Shown: positions 56,875 through 64,000 of the stretch, piece by piece
Layout: each line of letters opens with the position of its first letter
Position numbering within the stretch: position 1 is the first letter of the stretch
NCBI RefSeq assembly: GCF_003049525.1
Contig: NZ_PYWL01000006.1
Coordinates: 124,001 to 188,000, forward strand
From: Lysinibacillus fusiformis
GTDB lineage: Bacteria > Bacillota > Bacilli > Bacillales_A > Planococcaceae
DNA: 64,000 nucleotides
Direction of reading: 5' to 3'
The notes under the pieces: model-generated
The model's database searches: none
What the model saw: the letters and a program-made list of their open reading frames with translations, nothing else
Told to the model about the DNA's origin: nothing
Translations under genes and position numbers: made by a program

Positions 56875-59502
56875 ATGACAAAGGAAAAATTACTATTATT
56901 GGACGGTAATAGTTTAGCATATCGCGCGTTTTTTGCGTTGCCATTGTTGACGAATGATAGTGGAATTCATACTAATGCTGTGTACGGCTTTACAACGATG
57001 CTACAAAGAATATTAGAGGAAGAGCAACCAACGCAAATTTTAGTGGCTTTTGATGCTGGAAAAACAACTTTCCGCCATGAAACCTTTACAGAATATAAAG
57101 GTGGACGACAAAAGACGCCACCAGAATTATCGGAGCAATTCCCTTATATACGCAAGCTAATTGATGCTTATGGAATTAAGCAATATGAACAAGACCTATA
57201 TGAAGCGGATGATATTATTGGGACGCTGGCAAAAGAGGCTTCATCACAGGATATGGATGTTATCATCGTATCTGGAGACCGCGATTTAACACAGCTTGCG
57301 ACAGAGCAAGTTACGGTTTATATTACGAAAAAAGGGATTACGGAAATTGAGAGAAATACGCCAGCCTTTATTGCAGAAAAATACGGTTTAACGCCCTTAC
57401 AAATTATTGATATGAAGGGCTTAATGGGGGATTCTTCAGATAATATTCCTGGTGTGCCAGGTGTTGGCGAAAAGACGGCTGTCAAACTATTAAAAGAGCA
57501 TGGCTCCGTTGAGGCACTTTACGAGGCGATGGATACATTGAAAGCTTCTAAGATGAAAGAAAAGCTGGTAGCCAATGAAGAGCAGGCTAAGATGAGTAAG
57601 AAGCTGGCAACGATTTTTACAGATGCCCCAATTACCATTTCATTAACTGATCTCGCGTACCATGGACCGAATGAAGAAGAATTGATCAATGTATGGCGTG
57701 AGCTCGGCTTTAAATCATTGCTCGAGAAAAGTGATTTTACTGTGCAGGAGCAAGAGCAAACACCTTTTGATTTTGAACAAATTCAAGAAGTTCGACAAGA
57801 AGACTTACAAGATGTGATGGCTGTGCATGTTGAGCTAGAGAATGAACATTACCACACTTGTGCGCTACTTGGAATTGCCTTATCTGATGGGACCAAGACT
57901 CAATACATTCCTTTTGATATTGCGGCAAAATCAGATATATTACGTTGCTGGTTAGAGGACTCCTCAAAAATAAAATACATGTCTGATTCCAAAGCGTCTC
58001 AAGCAGCATTAAAACGAGCAGGTATTCAATTAGCTGGCGTTGATTTTGATTTAGTGCTTGCTTCGTATATTAATAATCCTGGACTTAGTGGGGATGATGT
58101 TGCCACTCTTGCAAGGGAGCTTGGGTATTATGATGTACAAGCAGATGAAACGGTCTATGGCAAGGGGGCTAAACGTGCTATACCTGAAATAGATAAGCTT
58201 GCACAGCATGTTAGCCGAAAAGCTTATGCTGTCTGGTCATTACAGCCGAAGCTAGAGGCATTATTAAAGGAAAATGAACAATTTGATCTTTATAAAGACT
58301 TGGAATTGCCACTGGCAGCCATTTTAGGTGAGATGGAAAGTGAAGGCATTACCGTTAACCGTGCTACGCTAGAAAAAATGGGCCAAGAGCTTAATGAAAA
58401 GCTTGTCGTGCTTGAACAAGAAATTTATGCGGAGGCAGGAGAAACGTTTAATATTAATTCACCAAAACAATTAGGTGTTATTTTATTCGATAAATTAGGT
58501 TTACCTGTTATTAAAAAAACGAAGACGGGCTATTCAACGGCTGCTGATGTATTAGAGAAGTTAAAATCTGAGCATGCCATTATTGAATATATTCTGTTAT
58601 ATCGTCAGCTTGGTAAATTACAGTCTACTTATATTGAAGGGTTGCTAAAGGAAATCCATGAAAAGGATAGCAAGGTGCATACTCGTTTCCAACAAGCTTT
58701 AACTGCTACAGGACGACTAAGCTCAACAGATCCAAATTTACAAAACATCCCTATCCGTTTAGAGGAGGGACGTAAAATCCGTCAAGCATTTGTCCCTTCA
58801 AATGAGAATTGGATACTGTTTTCAGCGGACTATTCGCAAATCGAATTACGTGTACTCGCACATATGTCGGAGGATAAAAACCTTGTAGAGGCCTTCCGTG
58901 AAGGGATGGACGTTCATACACGAACAGCGATGGACGTATTCCATGTATCCGAAGATGAAGTTGATAGTAATATGCGTCGTGCAGCGAAGGCTGTTAACTT
59001 TGGGATTGTTTATGGTATCAGTGATTATGGTCTATCACAAAATTTAGATATTACCCGTAAGGAAGCGGCAACTTTTATTGATAAATATTTCGCTAGTTTC
59101 CCAGGTGTTAAACAGTATATGGATGATATTGTGCAAAATGCGAAGTTCAATGGCTATGTTACAACAATTTTAAATAGACGTCGTTATTTACCAGATATTA
59201 CGAGCTCAAACTTTAATTTAAGAAGCTTTGCTGAGCGTACGGCGATGAATACCCCGATTCAGGGAAGTGCTGCGGATATTATTAAAAAAGCGATGATTGA
59301 TATGGATGCTCGACTAAAAAAGGAAAATATGCAGGCAAAGCTACTTTTACAAGTGCATGATGAGTTGATTTTTGAAGCACCTAAGGAAGAGATTGCGTTG
59401 CTAGAAAAAATTGTGCCAGAGGTAATGGAAAATGCAATCGAGCTCTCCGTACCGCTAAAAGTAGATTTTAACCATGGTTCGACATGGTATGAAGCAAAAT
59501 AA
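56875..59502 (+). CDS. polA: DNA polymerase I
   Basis: An 875-residue repair and Okazaki-fragment enzyme: 5'-3' exonuclease (1-290), a degenerate 3'-5' exonuclease domain (about 300-465) and polymerase domain (about 465-875). Motif A is D652 in ADYSQIELR and motif C H828-D829 in VHDELIFE. The proofreading motif region reads MAVHVELENEHYH and lacks the catalytic acids, as in B. stearothermophilus Pol I, so it should not proofread. GCAGGAGGA precedes the ATG. First gene of polA-mutM-coaE. Confidence 0.97.
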   Translation: MTKEKLLLLDGNSLAYRAFFALPLLTNDSGIHTNAVYGFTTMLQRILEEEQPTQILVAFDAGKTTFRHETFTEYKGGRQKTPPELSEQFPYIRKLIDAYGIKQYEQDLYEADDIIGTLAKEASSQDMDVIIVSGDRDLTQLATEQVTVYITKKGITEIERNTPAFIAEKYGLTPLQIIDMKGLMGDSSDNIPGVPGVGEKTAVKLLKEHGSVEALYEAMDTLKASKMKEKLVANEEQAKMSKKLATIFTDAPITISLTDLAYHGPNEEELINVWRELGFKSLLEKSDFTVQEQEQTPFDFEQIQEVRQEDLQDVMAVHVELENEHYHTCALLGIALSDGTKTQYIPFDIAAKSDILRCWLEDSSKIKYMSDSKASQAALKRAGIQLAGVDFDLVLASYINNPGLSGDDVATLARELGYYDVQADETVYGKGAKRAIPEIDKLAQHVSRKAYAVWSLQPKLEALLKENEQFDLYKDLELPLAAILGEMESEGITVNRATLEKMGQELNEKLVVLEQEIYAEAGETFNINSPKQLGVILFDKLGLPVIKKTKTGYSTAADVLEKLKSEHAIIEYILLYRQLGKLQSTYIEGLLKEIHEKDSKVHTRFQQALTATGRLSSTDPNLQNIPIRLEEGRKIRQAFVPSNENWILFSADYSQIELRVLAHMSEDKNLVEAFREGMDVHTRTAMDVFHVSEDEVDSNMRRAAKAVNFGIVYGISDYGLSQNLDITRKEAATFIDKYFASFPGVKQYMDDIVQNAKFNGYVTTILNRRRYLPDITSSNFNLRSFAERTAMNTPIQGSAADIIKKAMIDMDARLKKENMQAKLLLQVHDELIFEAPKEEIALLEKIVPEVMENAIELSVPLKVDFNHGSTWYEAK

Positions 59503-59514
59503 GGAGGGGTTCAA

Positions 59515-60387
59515 ATGCCTGAATTACCAGAGGTAGAAGGTGTCGTCCAGGCATTGAAGCCAAAGGTTGAAGGACGTACAATTCAACATGTACAGCTATC
59601 TGAAAGGGTACACTTTTCTTTTAGTGAGGGGAAACAATGTATTGTTAAGCAAGCAGAGCCTGATGCATTTGAATTAACGTTGTCTGAAATGACGATTACA
59701 AAAATTGAACGACGTGCAAAATATATTTTCTTTCACTTATTCAAAGATGAGGTTCCTTATGTACTTGTTAGTCACTTAGGAATGACAGGTGCATGGTTTG
59801 TTGTGAATTCACCAGAAGACATCGATGAAGCAAAATTCCAAAAGCATATACATGCCACCTTTAAGATGGCTGATGGTGGTTACTTAATTTATTCAGATAT
59901 ACGACGCTTTGGTGAACTACGATTTCTGGCAAAAATTGAAGATCATGTACCATTAACAAAAATGGCGCCAGAGCCGTTTGATGAATTAGCGTGTGATTTT
60001 TTTATAACAAAATCAACATTACCAAAATATGAGAATAAGGCCGTAAAAGAAGTGATTATGGATGGGCAAGTCGTTTCGGGCTGTGGCAATATTTATGCAA
60101 CAGAGGCGCTGTTTGCTCAAAAAATTCATCCTGCTCGAAAAATGAACCGTATTAGTGAGAAGCGTAAACGAGCATTATTTGAGGAGATCGTTGCTGTTTT
60201 GCGTCAAAGTATTGAAGCAGGTGGTTCTACCATCTCTGATTATCGAAATATTAATGGGGAAGCTGGGAGCATGCAGAATCGTTTGAAAATGTATGGGAAA
60301 AAGATATGCCCAGCATGTGAAACGGCAACAAGTCAAATGACGATTGGTGGGCGAACATCGGTTTTTTGCCCAAATTGTCAACATTAA
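59515..60387 (+). CDS. mutM: Formamidopyrimidine-DNA glycosylase
   Basis: A 290-residue base-excision repair enzyme that removes 8-oxoguanine. The catalytic proline 2 and glutamate 3 are in MPELPEVEGV; helix-two-turn-helix around VVSGCGNIYATEALFAQKIHP; the zinc finger ends the protein with ICPACETATSQM and FCPNCQ. AAGGAGGGG precedes the ATG, 12 bases after polA. Confidence 0.97.
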   Translation: MPELPEVEGVVQALKPKVEGRTIQHVQLSERVHFSFSEGKQCIVKQAEPDAFELTLSEMTITKIERRAKYIFFHLFKDEVPYVLVSHLGMTGAWFVVNSPEDIDEAKFQKHIHATFKMADGGYLIYSDIRRFGELRFLAKIEDHVPLTKMAPEPFDELACDFFITKSTLPKYENKAVKEVIMDGQVVSGCGNIYATEALFAQKIHPARKMNRISEKRKRALFEEIVAVLRQSIEAGGSTISDYRNINGEAGSMQNRLKMYGKKICPACETATSQMTIGGRTSVFCPNCQH

Positions 60388-60400
60388 AGGGGATTTAACA

Positions 60401-60994
60401 ATGATTATCGGACTTACAGGAAGTATTGCAAGCGGAAAAAGTACAGTAGCAAAAATGATGCTCGAACTAGGATTACCGATTGTTGATGCAGATATTGTAG
60501 CGCGAGATGTCGTCGAGCCAGGAACAGAGACACTGGCATTTATTGCAGAAAACTTTGGTCAAGATATTTTACTAGAGGATGGCAATTTAAATCGGACAAT
60601 GCTCGGAGATATTATTTTTCATGAGCCTGCCAAACGCAAAATTTTAAATGATATTATGCATCCGGCCATTAGAAAGGAAATGCTACGACAACGTGATGCC
60701 TATTTAGAGGATGGCCATGAGCATGTTGTCATGGATATTCCCCTGTTATTTGAAAGTAAGCTTCAGCATTTTGTAGAGCGTATCATTGTAGTGTCGGTAA
60801 GTGAAGAGGTTCAGCTTCGACGCTTAATGGAACGCAATCATTTATCAAAAGAGGATGCCTTAGCACGCATGCACTCACAGTTGCCTATGTCTGTCAAAGA
60901 AAAGGGAGCTCATGCGGTCATTTATAATAATGAGAATCTGGAAAATACAGAGGAACAACTAAAGAAAATTCTAGCTTTCTGGGGTGTAATTTAA
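60401..60994 (+). CDS. coaE: Dephospho-CoA kinase
   Basis: A 197-residue P-loop kinase for the last step of coenzyme A synthesis. The Walker A loop is GLTGSIASGKST (residues 4-15); IVDADIVARDVV and DIPLLFES are the CoA-site stretches. Start at 60401 after AAAGGGGA. It follows mutM directly; the ytaF gene found between them in B. subtilis is missing. Confidence 0.96.
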   Translation: MIIGLTGSIASGKSTVAKMMLELGLPIVDADIVARDVVEPGTETLAFIAENFGQDILLEDGNLNRTMLGDIIFHEPAKRKILNDIMHPAIRKEMLRQRDAYLEDGHEHVVMDIPLLFESKLQHFVERIIVVSVSEEVQLRRLMERNHLSKEDALARMHSQLPMSVKEKGAHAVIYNNENLENTEEQLKKILAFWGVI

Positions 60995-61006
60995 AGTGTT
61001 TCAAGC

Positions 61007-61048
61007 TAAAAATGTGTAGCAAGTAAATCTTGCTACACATTTTTTTTA
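61007..61048 (+). terminator. Terminator of polA-mutM-coaE
   Basis: AAAATGTGTAGCAAG pairs with CTTGCTACACATTTT, T run after. Confidence 0.93.
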
Positions 61049-61133
61049 TGGGCAAATGCCATAATAAAAGATAATTTTTCAGAAAATAAGAACTTTTATA
61101 ATATGACTATTTAATGTTCATCTTTTTTAAAAT

Positions 61134-61144
61134 TGTGTTATACT
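61134..61144 (+). promoter_or_regulatory. CcpN-type operator before gapB
   Basis: TGTGTTATACT fits the B. subtilis CcpN consensus TRTGHYATAYW at all 11 positions and overlaps the likely -35 region of gapB. CcpN represses gapB and pckA during glycolysis. Confidence 0.6.
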
Positions 61145-61165
61145 AATCACCATAAAGTATATAAT
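61137..61165 (+). promoter_or_regulatory. gapB promoter
   Basis: GTTATA (61137-61142) and a consensus TATAAT (61160-61165), spacer 17. The weak -35 lies inside the CcpN-type box. Confidence 0.5.
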
Positions 61166-61199
61166 TAATCTGAGTATGTACTCACAGGAGGATTTTTAA

Positions 61200-62222
61200 A
61201 TGACAGTATCAATTGCTATTAATGGTTTCGGACGTATCGGACGTATGGTTTTCCGCCAAGCGATCGTACAAGAAAATTTAAATATTGTTGCTATTAACGC
61301 TAGCTATCCAGCAGAAACGTTAGCACATTTGATTAAGTATGACACAAATCACGGAACATTTGAAGGTACAGTAGAACCAGCAGGCGATGCTTTAGTTGTA
61401 AATGGTAAACGTGTTCAAATTATTAGCGAACGAGATCCATTAAAATTACCTTGGGCTACAATGGGTGTTGATATCGTTATCGAAGCTACAGGTAAATTTA
61501 ATGAGCGTGATAAAGCAGCAATGCACTTAGAAGCTGGCGCGAAAAAAGTTATCTTAACAGCACCTGGTAAAAACGAAGATGTAACAATTGTTTTAGGTGT
61601 GAATGATGACAAACTTGATATTGCTAAACATGATGTAATTTCAAACGCTTCTTGTACAACAAACTGCTTAGCACCAGTTGCAAAAGTATTAAATGATACA
61701 TTTGGTATTGAAAATGGTTTAATGACAACTGTTCATGCTTATACAAACGATCAAAAGAACTTAGATAATCCACATAAAGATTTACGTCGTGCACGTGGGT
61801 GTGCACAATCAATTATTCCTACATCTACAGGCGCTGCCAAAGCATTAAAATTAGTTTTACCTGAGTTAGAAGGTAAAATTCATGGTATGGCACTTCGCGT
61901 TCCAACACCAAATGTTTCTTTAGTTGACCTTGTAGTAGATTTAAATACAGATGTAACAGTTGATGCTGTTAATGCAGCATTTGTAAAAGCTGCAACAGAA
62001 GGTCCAATGAAAGGCATTTTAAATTTCTCAGTTGAGCCACTAGTATCTTCTGATTACAACACAACGACTTACTCATCAACAGTTGATGGACTTTCCACAA
62101 TGGTATTAGGTAACCGTAAAGTAAAAGTACTTGCTTGGTATGACAATGAGTGGGGTTACTCTGCACGCGTTGTTGACCTAGTGAAAAAAGTGGCTAATGC
62201 ATTAGAAACGGTAAACGCATAA
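61200..62222 (+). CDS. gapB: Glyceraldehyde-3-phosphate dehydrogenase, gluconeogenic GapB type
   Basis: A 340-residue enzyme. The Rossmann loop is [15 protein letters not shown], and the catalytic cysteine C152 lies in [13 protein letters not shown]. At the end of the second strand the sequence is AINASYPAE, without the Asp that selects NAD in glycolytic GapA, which fits NADP-preferring GapB. Place between coaE and nrdR also matches gapB. CAGGAGGA precedes the ATG. Likely repressed by CcpN on glucose. The speD gene found next to it in B. subtilis is absent. Confidence 0.94.
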   Translation: MTVSIAINGFGRIGRMVFRQAIVQENLNIVAINASYPAETLAHLIKYDTNHGTFEGTVEPAGDALVVNGKRVQIISERDPLKLPWATMGVDIVIEATGKFNERDKAAMHLEAGAKKVILTAPGKNEDVTIVLGVNDDKLDIAKHDVISNASCTTNCLAPVAKVLNDTFGIENGLMTTVHAYTNDQKNLDNPHKDLRRARGCAQSIIPTSTGAAKALKLVLPELEGKIHGMALRVPTPNVSLVDLVVDLNTDVTVDAVNAAFVKAATEGPMKGILNFSVEPLVSSDYNTTTYSSTVDGLSTMVLGNRKVKVLAWYDNEWGYSARVVDLVKKVANALETVNA

Positions 62223-62235
62223 TATTTTCATTTTG

Positions 62236-62275
62236 AGCACATTGAAATCTAACTGGTTTCAATGTGCTTTTTTTA
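62236..62275 (+). terminator. Terminator of gapB
   Basis: AGCACATTGAAA pairs with TTTCAATGTGCT, then a T run. Confidence 0.93.
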
Positions 62276-62404
62276 AAAAACTTTCCTTGTACTTTAGGTG
62301 CATTAGGTTTATCATGAGCTCACTACGTGAATGCACTTTTCTTATATGTAGGAAATTTGTTATAATAGAAATATTAAATTGTTGTAAACCAGGAGAGTAA
62401 TTAT

Positions 62405-62875
62405 ATGAGATGTCCATCTTGCCAATTTAACGGAACGCGTGTTGTGGATTCGAGGCCAGTAGATGATAATAAAGAAATTCGTAGACGTCGTGAATGTGAG
62501 TCATGTGGCTTCCGTTTTACAACGTTTGAAAAAATTGAAGAGACCCCATTAGTTGTAGTGAAAAAAGAAGGTTCACGAGAGGAATTTAGCCGTGAAAAGG
62601 TACTTCGTGGACTTATTCGTGCCTGTGAGAAACGCCCAGTTGCGCTTGATATACTGGAGCAACTTGTCCTATCGATTGAAAAAGATCTTCGTCGTATTGG
62701 AAATTCAGAAGTACGCTCAGAAGATGTCGGTGAATTGGTAATGGATCGCTTAGCCAAAATTGATGAGGTGGCTTATGTCCGTTTTGCATCGGTCTACCGA
62801 CAGTTTAAGGATATCAATGTCTTTATTGAGGAGATTAAAGATATTATTCAACGTCAAACGGAGCAGAAATCATAG
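62405..62875 (+). CDS. nrdR: Ribonucleotide reductase repressor NrdR
   Basis: A 156-residue repressor. The zinc ribbon uses C3, C6, C31 and C34 (MRCPSCQ...CESCGFRF). An ATP-cone domain follows ([20 protein letters not shown] to [14 protein letters not shown]) that senses ATP/dATP. CAGGAGAG precedes the ATG. It is followed within 20 bases by dnaB, as in Bacillus, where it is the first gene of the nrdR-dnaB-dnaI group. Confidence 0.97.
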   Translation: MRCPSCQFNGTRVVDSRPVDDNKEIRRRRECESCGFRFTTFEKIEETPLVVVKKEGSREEFSREKVLRGLIRACEKRPVALDILEQLVLSIEKDLRRIGNSEVRSEDVGELVMDRLAKIDEVAYVRFASVYRQFKDINVFIEEIKDIIQRQTEQKS

Positions 62876-62891
62876 AAAATAGAGAGGATGA

Positions 62892-64000
62892 ATGACGTTG
62901 ATTCATTTATTTAAGGAATTGCAGCCTGGCGATCCTTTTGACATTCGTCTACCTCATGCATTTTCTACTCAAGAGCGTCAATTAGTAACATTATTCTATC
63001 AACCGTTAACGGGCTCAGACCCTATTAGCCTTTATTTAACTTTATGGGCAGAAGCAGAACAGATACCAAAGACGCAAATGACACATTATTATTTAATGAA
63101 TGTGCTCGGTCTGCCTATTGGTAAAGTGTTTGAGGCACGTATAGCCCTTGAAGCGATTGGTTTACTACGTACATGGAAAAAAGAAAATGCTGGTGAGCGA
63201 AGTTTTTTATATGAGCTACAGCGCCCATTAGATGCGGAAAGCTTTATGAAAGACCCGTTGTTGTCGATGTTTTTATTTAGCAAAATTGGAGAGCAGGCAT
63301 ATCGTAATTTACGTCAACGTTTTATATACCCTGTGAGGGACGCGGATTTTAAAGATGTATCTCGTGCCTTTATAGATGTCTATAAGCCCGTTCATTCCAA
63401 TATTCCATCAGATTTACAAGTGGATACGAATCGTAAGGATAAACAACAAAGGGTGTATCCTTTTTATTTGGAGCAATTTGACTTCGATCTGTTGCAAGCA
63501 GGTTTATCTGAGCAATTGGTGCCATCCAATTTACTGACATTAGAAGTTCGTGAGGCTATTGCTAAGCTGGCATTTTTATATCATTTAACAGCGCTTGATA
63601 TGCAAAAAGTAGTGATTCTTGCTTTGGACGATGATTTAGGGATTTCACAAGAGCGCTTACGCAAGGCAGCTGCTGATTTCTATAAGTTAACGATGTCAAA
63701 AGAGCCACCAAAAATAGCGAGAGTTAGCGAGCCGTTGCCAGTAGAAGAAACTGGACAAAAATCAAAGGATCAGGAGCTACAACACTATTTAGAGACTACG
63801 GCTCCTATTCAAGTGTTGCGTGACATTAATAATGGGAAAGAACCTTTGCAAACCTCTGTACAACTTGCAGAAAGTTTAATTGTGCAGCACGGCATGCCGA
63901 TTGGGGTAGTCAATGCGTTACTTGAGTATGTTATGTTAACAACGGATATGAAGTTACCTAAAAAATATGTGGAAACAATTGCGGATCATTGGGTTCGTAA
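62892..64000 (+). CDS. dnaB: Replication initiation/membrane attachment protein DnaB, 3' end outside window
   Basis: The frame is open from the ATG at 62892 to the window end (369 codons seen). The start MTLIHLFKELQPGDPFDIRLP, then LVTLFYQPLTGSDPISLYLTLW, matches the N-terminal winged-helix domain of Firmicutes DnaB. A second helical domain (from about residue 270, IQVLRDINNGKEPLQTSVQL) corresponds to the DnaD/DnaB-type C-terminal repeat. It loads the replicative helicase together with DnaD and DnaI at oriC and restart sites. AGAGAGGATG lies upstream; not to be confused with the E. coli DnaB helicase. Confidence 0.9.
   Translation, partial: MTLIHLFKELQPGDPFDIRLPHAFSTQERQLVTLFYQPLTGSDPISLYLTLWAEAEQIPKTQMTHYYLMNVLGLPIGKVFEARIALEAIGLLRTWKKENAGERSFLYELQRPLDAESFMKDPLLSMFLFSKIGEQAYRNLRQRFIYPVRDADFKDVSRAFIDVYKPVHSNIPSDLQVDTNRKDKQQRVYPFYLEQFDFDLLQAGLSEQLVPSNLLTLEVREAIAKLAFLYHLTALDMQKVVILALDDDLGISQERLRKAAADFYKLTMSKEPPKIARVSEPLPVEETGQKSKDQELQHYLETTAPIQVLRDINNGKEPLQTSVQLAESLIVQHGMPIGVVNALLEYVMLTTDMKLPKKYVETIADHWVR

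Noticed and set aside
61151..61170. Second CcpN box near the gapB -10 region
   Set aside because: AGTATATAATTA fits the reverse consensus poorly at key positions.

Overview
The window is chromosomal DNA of a low-GC, endospore-forming member of the Bacillales, most likely Lysinibacillus or a close Planococcaceae relative. The evidence is an alpha/beta-type SASP spore gene, strong AGGAGG ribosome-binding sites, AT-rich codon use, and a gene order that follows the Bacillus subtilis tyrS/rpsD to dnaB segment with local changes. The genus is inferred from general similarity; no search was run. No rRNA, tRNA or CRISPR array is visible.

Layout. 1-1.1 kb: 3' part of tyrS. 1.1-10.6 kb: an accessory stretch between tyrS and rpsD. 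It holds a cytoplasmic BtuF-like protein, an iron-type alcohol dehydrogenase, a marR/MFS efflux pair sharing one 21-bp operator in opposite orientations, an unrecognised gene with an SH3/Tudor-like N-terminus, a decayed prophage (integrase fragment, DUF4352 protein, tape-measure start fused to a YolD-like tail) and an IS200-type element. 10.7-20.4 kb: rpsD with its own promoter and long leader, a GAF-GGDEF gene (ytrP) broken by an extra GGCA unit, ytsP, hisJ, ezrA, a GNAT gene, iscS-thiI and a SASP gene. 20.4-22.8 kb: thiMDE on the minus strand behind a TPP riboswitch and terminator. 22.9-34.1 kb: mbcS-like acyl-CoA synthetase, sppA-yteJ, tpx, ytxK, uspA, ald, an M24 peptidase, ytkL, ytoI, ytpI. 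34.2-44 kb: nrnA-dnaE, a FadR-type regulator with a perfect palindromic operator, accDA, pfkA-pyk, fxsA. 44.5-52.3 kb: ytvI, then citZ-icd-mdh, a MaoC-like gene and phoPR. 52.3-56.4 kb: lrgAB, hflKC and a membrane protein. 56.7-64 kb: a 21-bp repeat array, polA-mutM-coaE, gapB with a CcpN-type operator, nrdR and the start of dnaB.

How the genes fit together. Most are housekeeping. Central carbon flow is covered by pfkA, pyk, citZ, icd, mdh and the gluconeogenic gapB; lipid precursor supply by accDA; replication and repair by dnaE, polA, mutM, nrnA and dnaB; sulfur transfer for tRNA and thiamine by iscS-thiI next to thiMDE; redox defence by tpx and ytsP.

Most notable points: the GGCA-repeat frameshift in ytrP; the structured segment at the 3' end of the IS200-type element, which looks like a guide-RNA (omega RNA) scaffold without tnpB; the duplicated MarR operator; the heptad-encoding 21-bp repeat array upstream of polA; and the uncharacterised gene at 6.3 kb with a palindrome just after its promoter. 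No clearly new multi-gene system was found.
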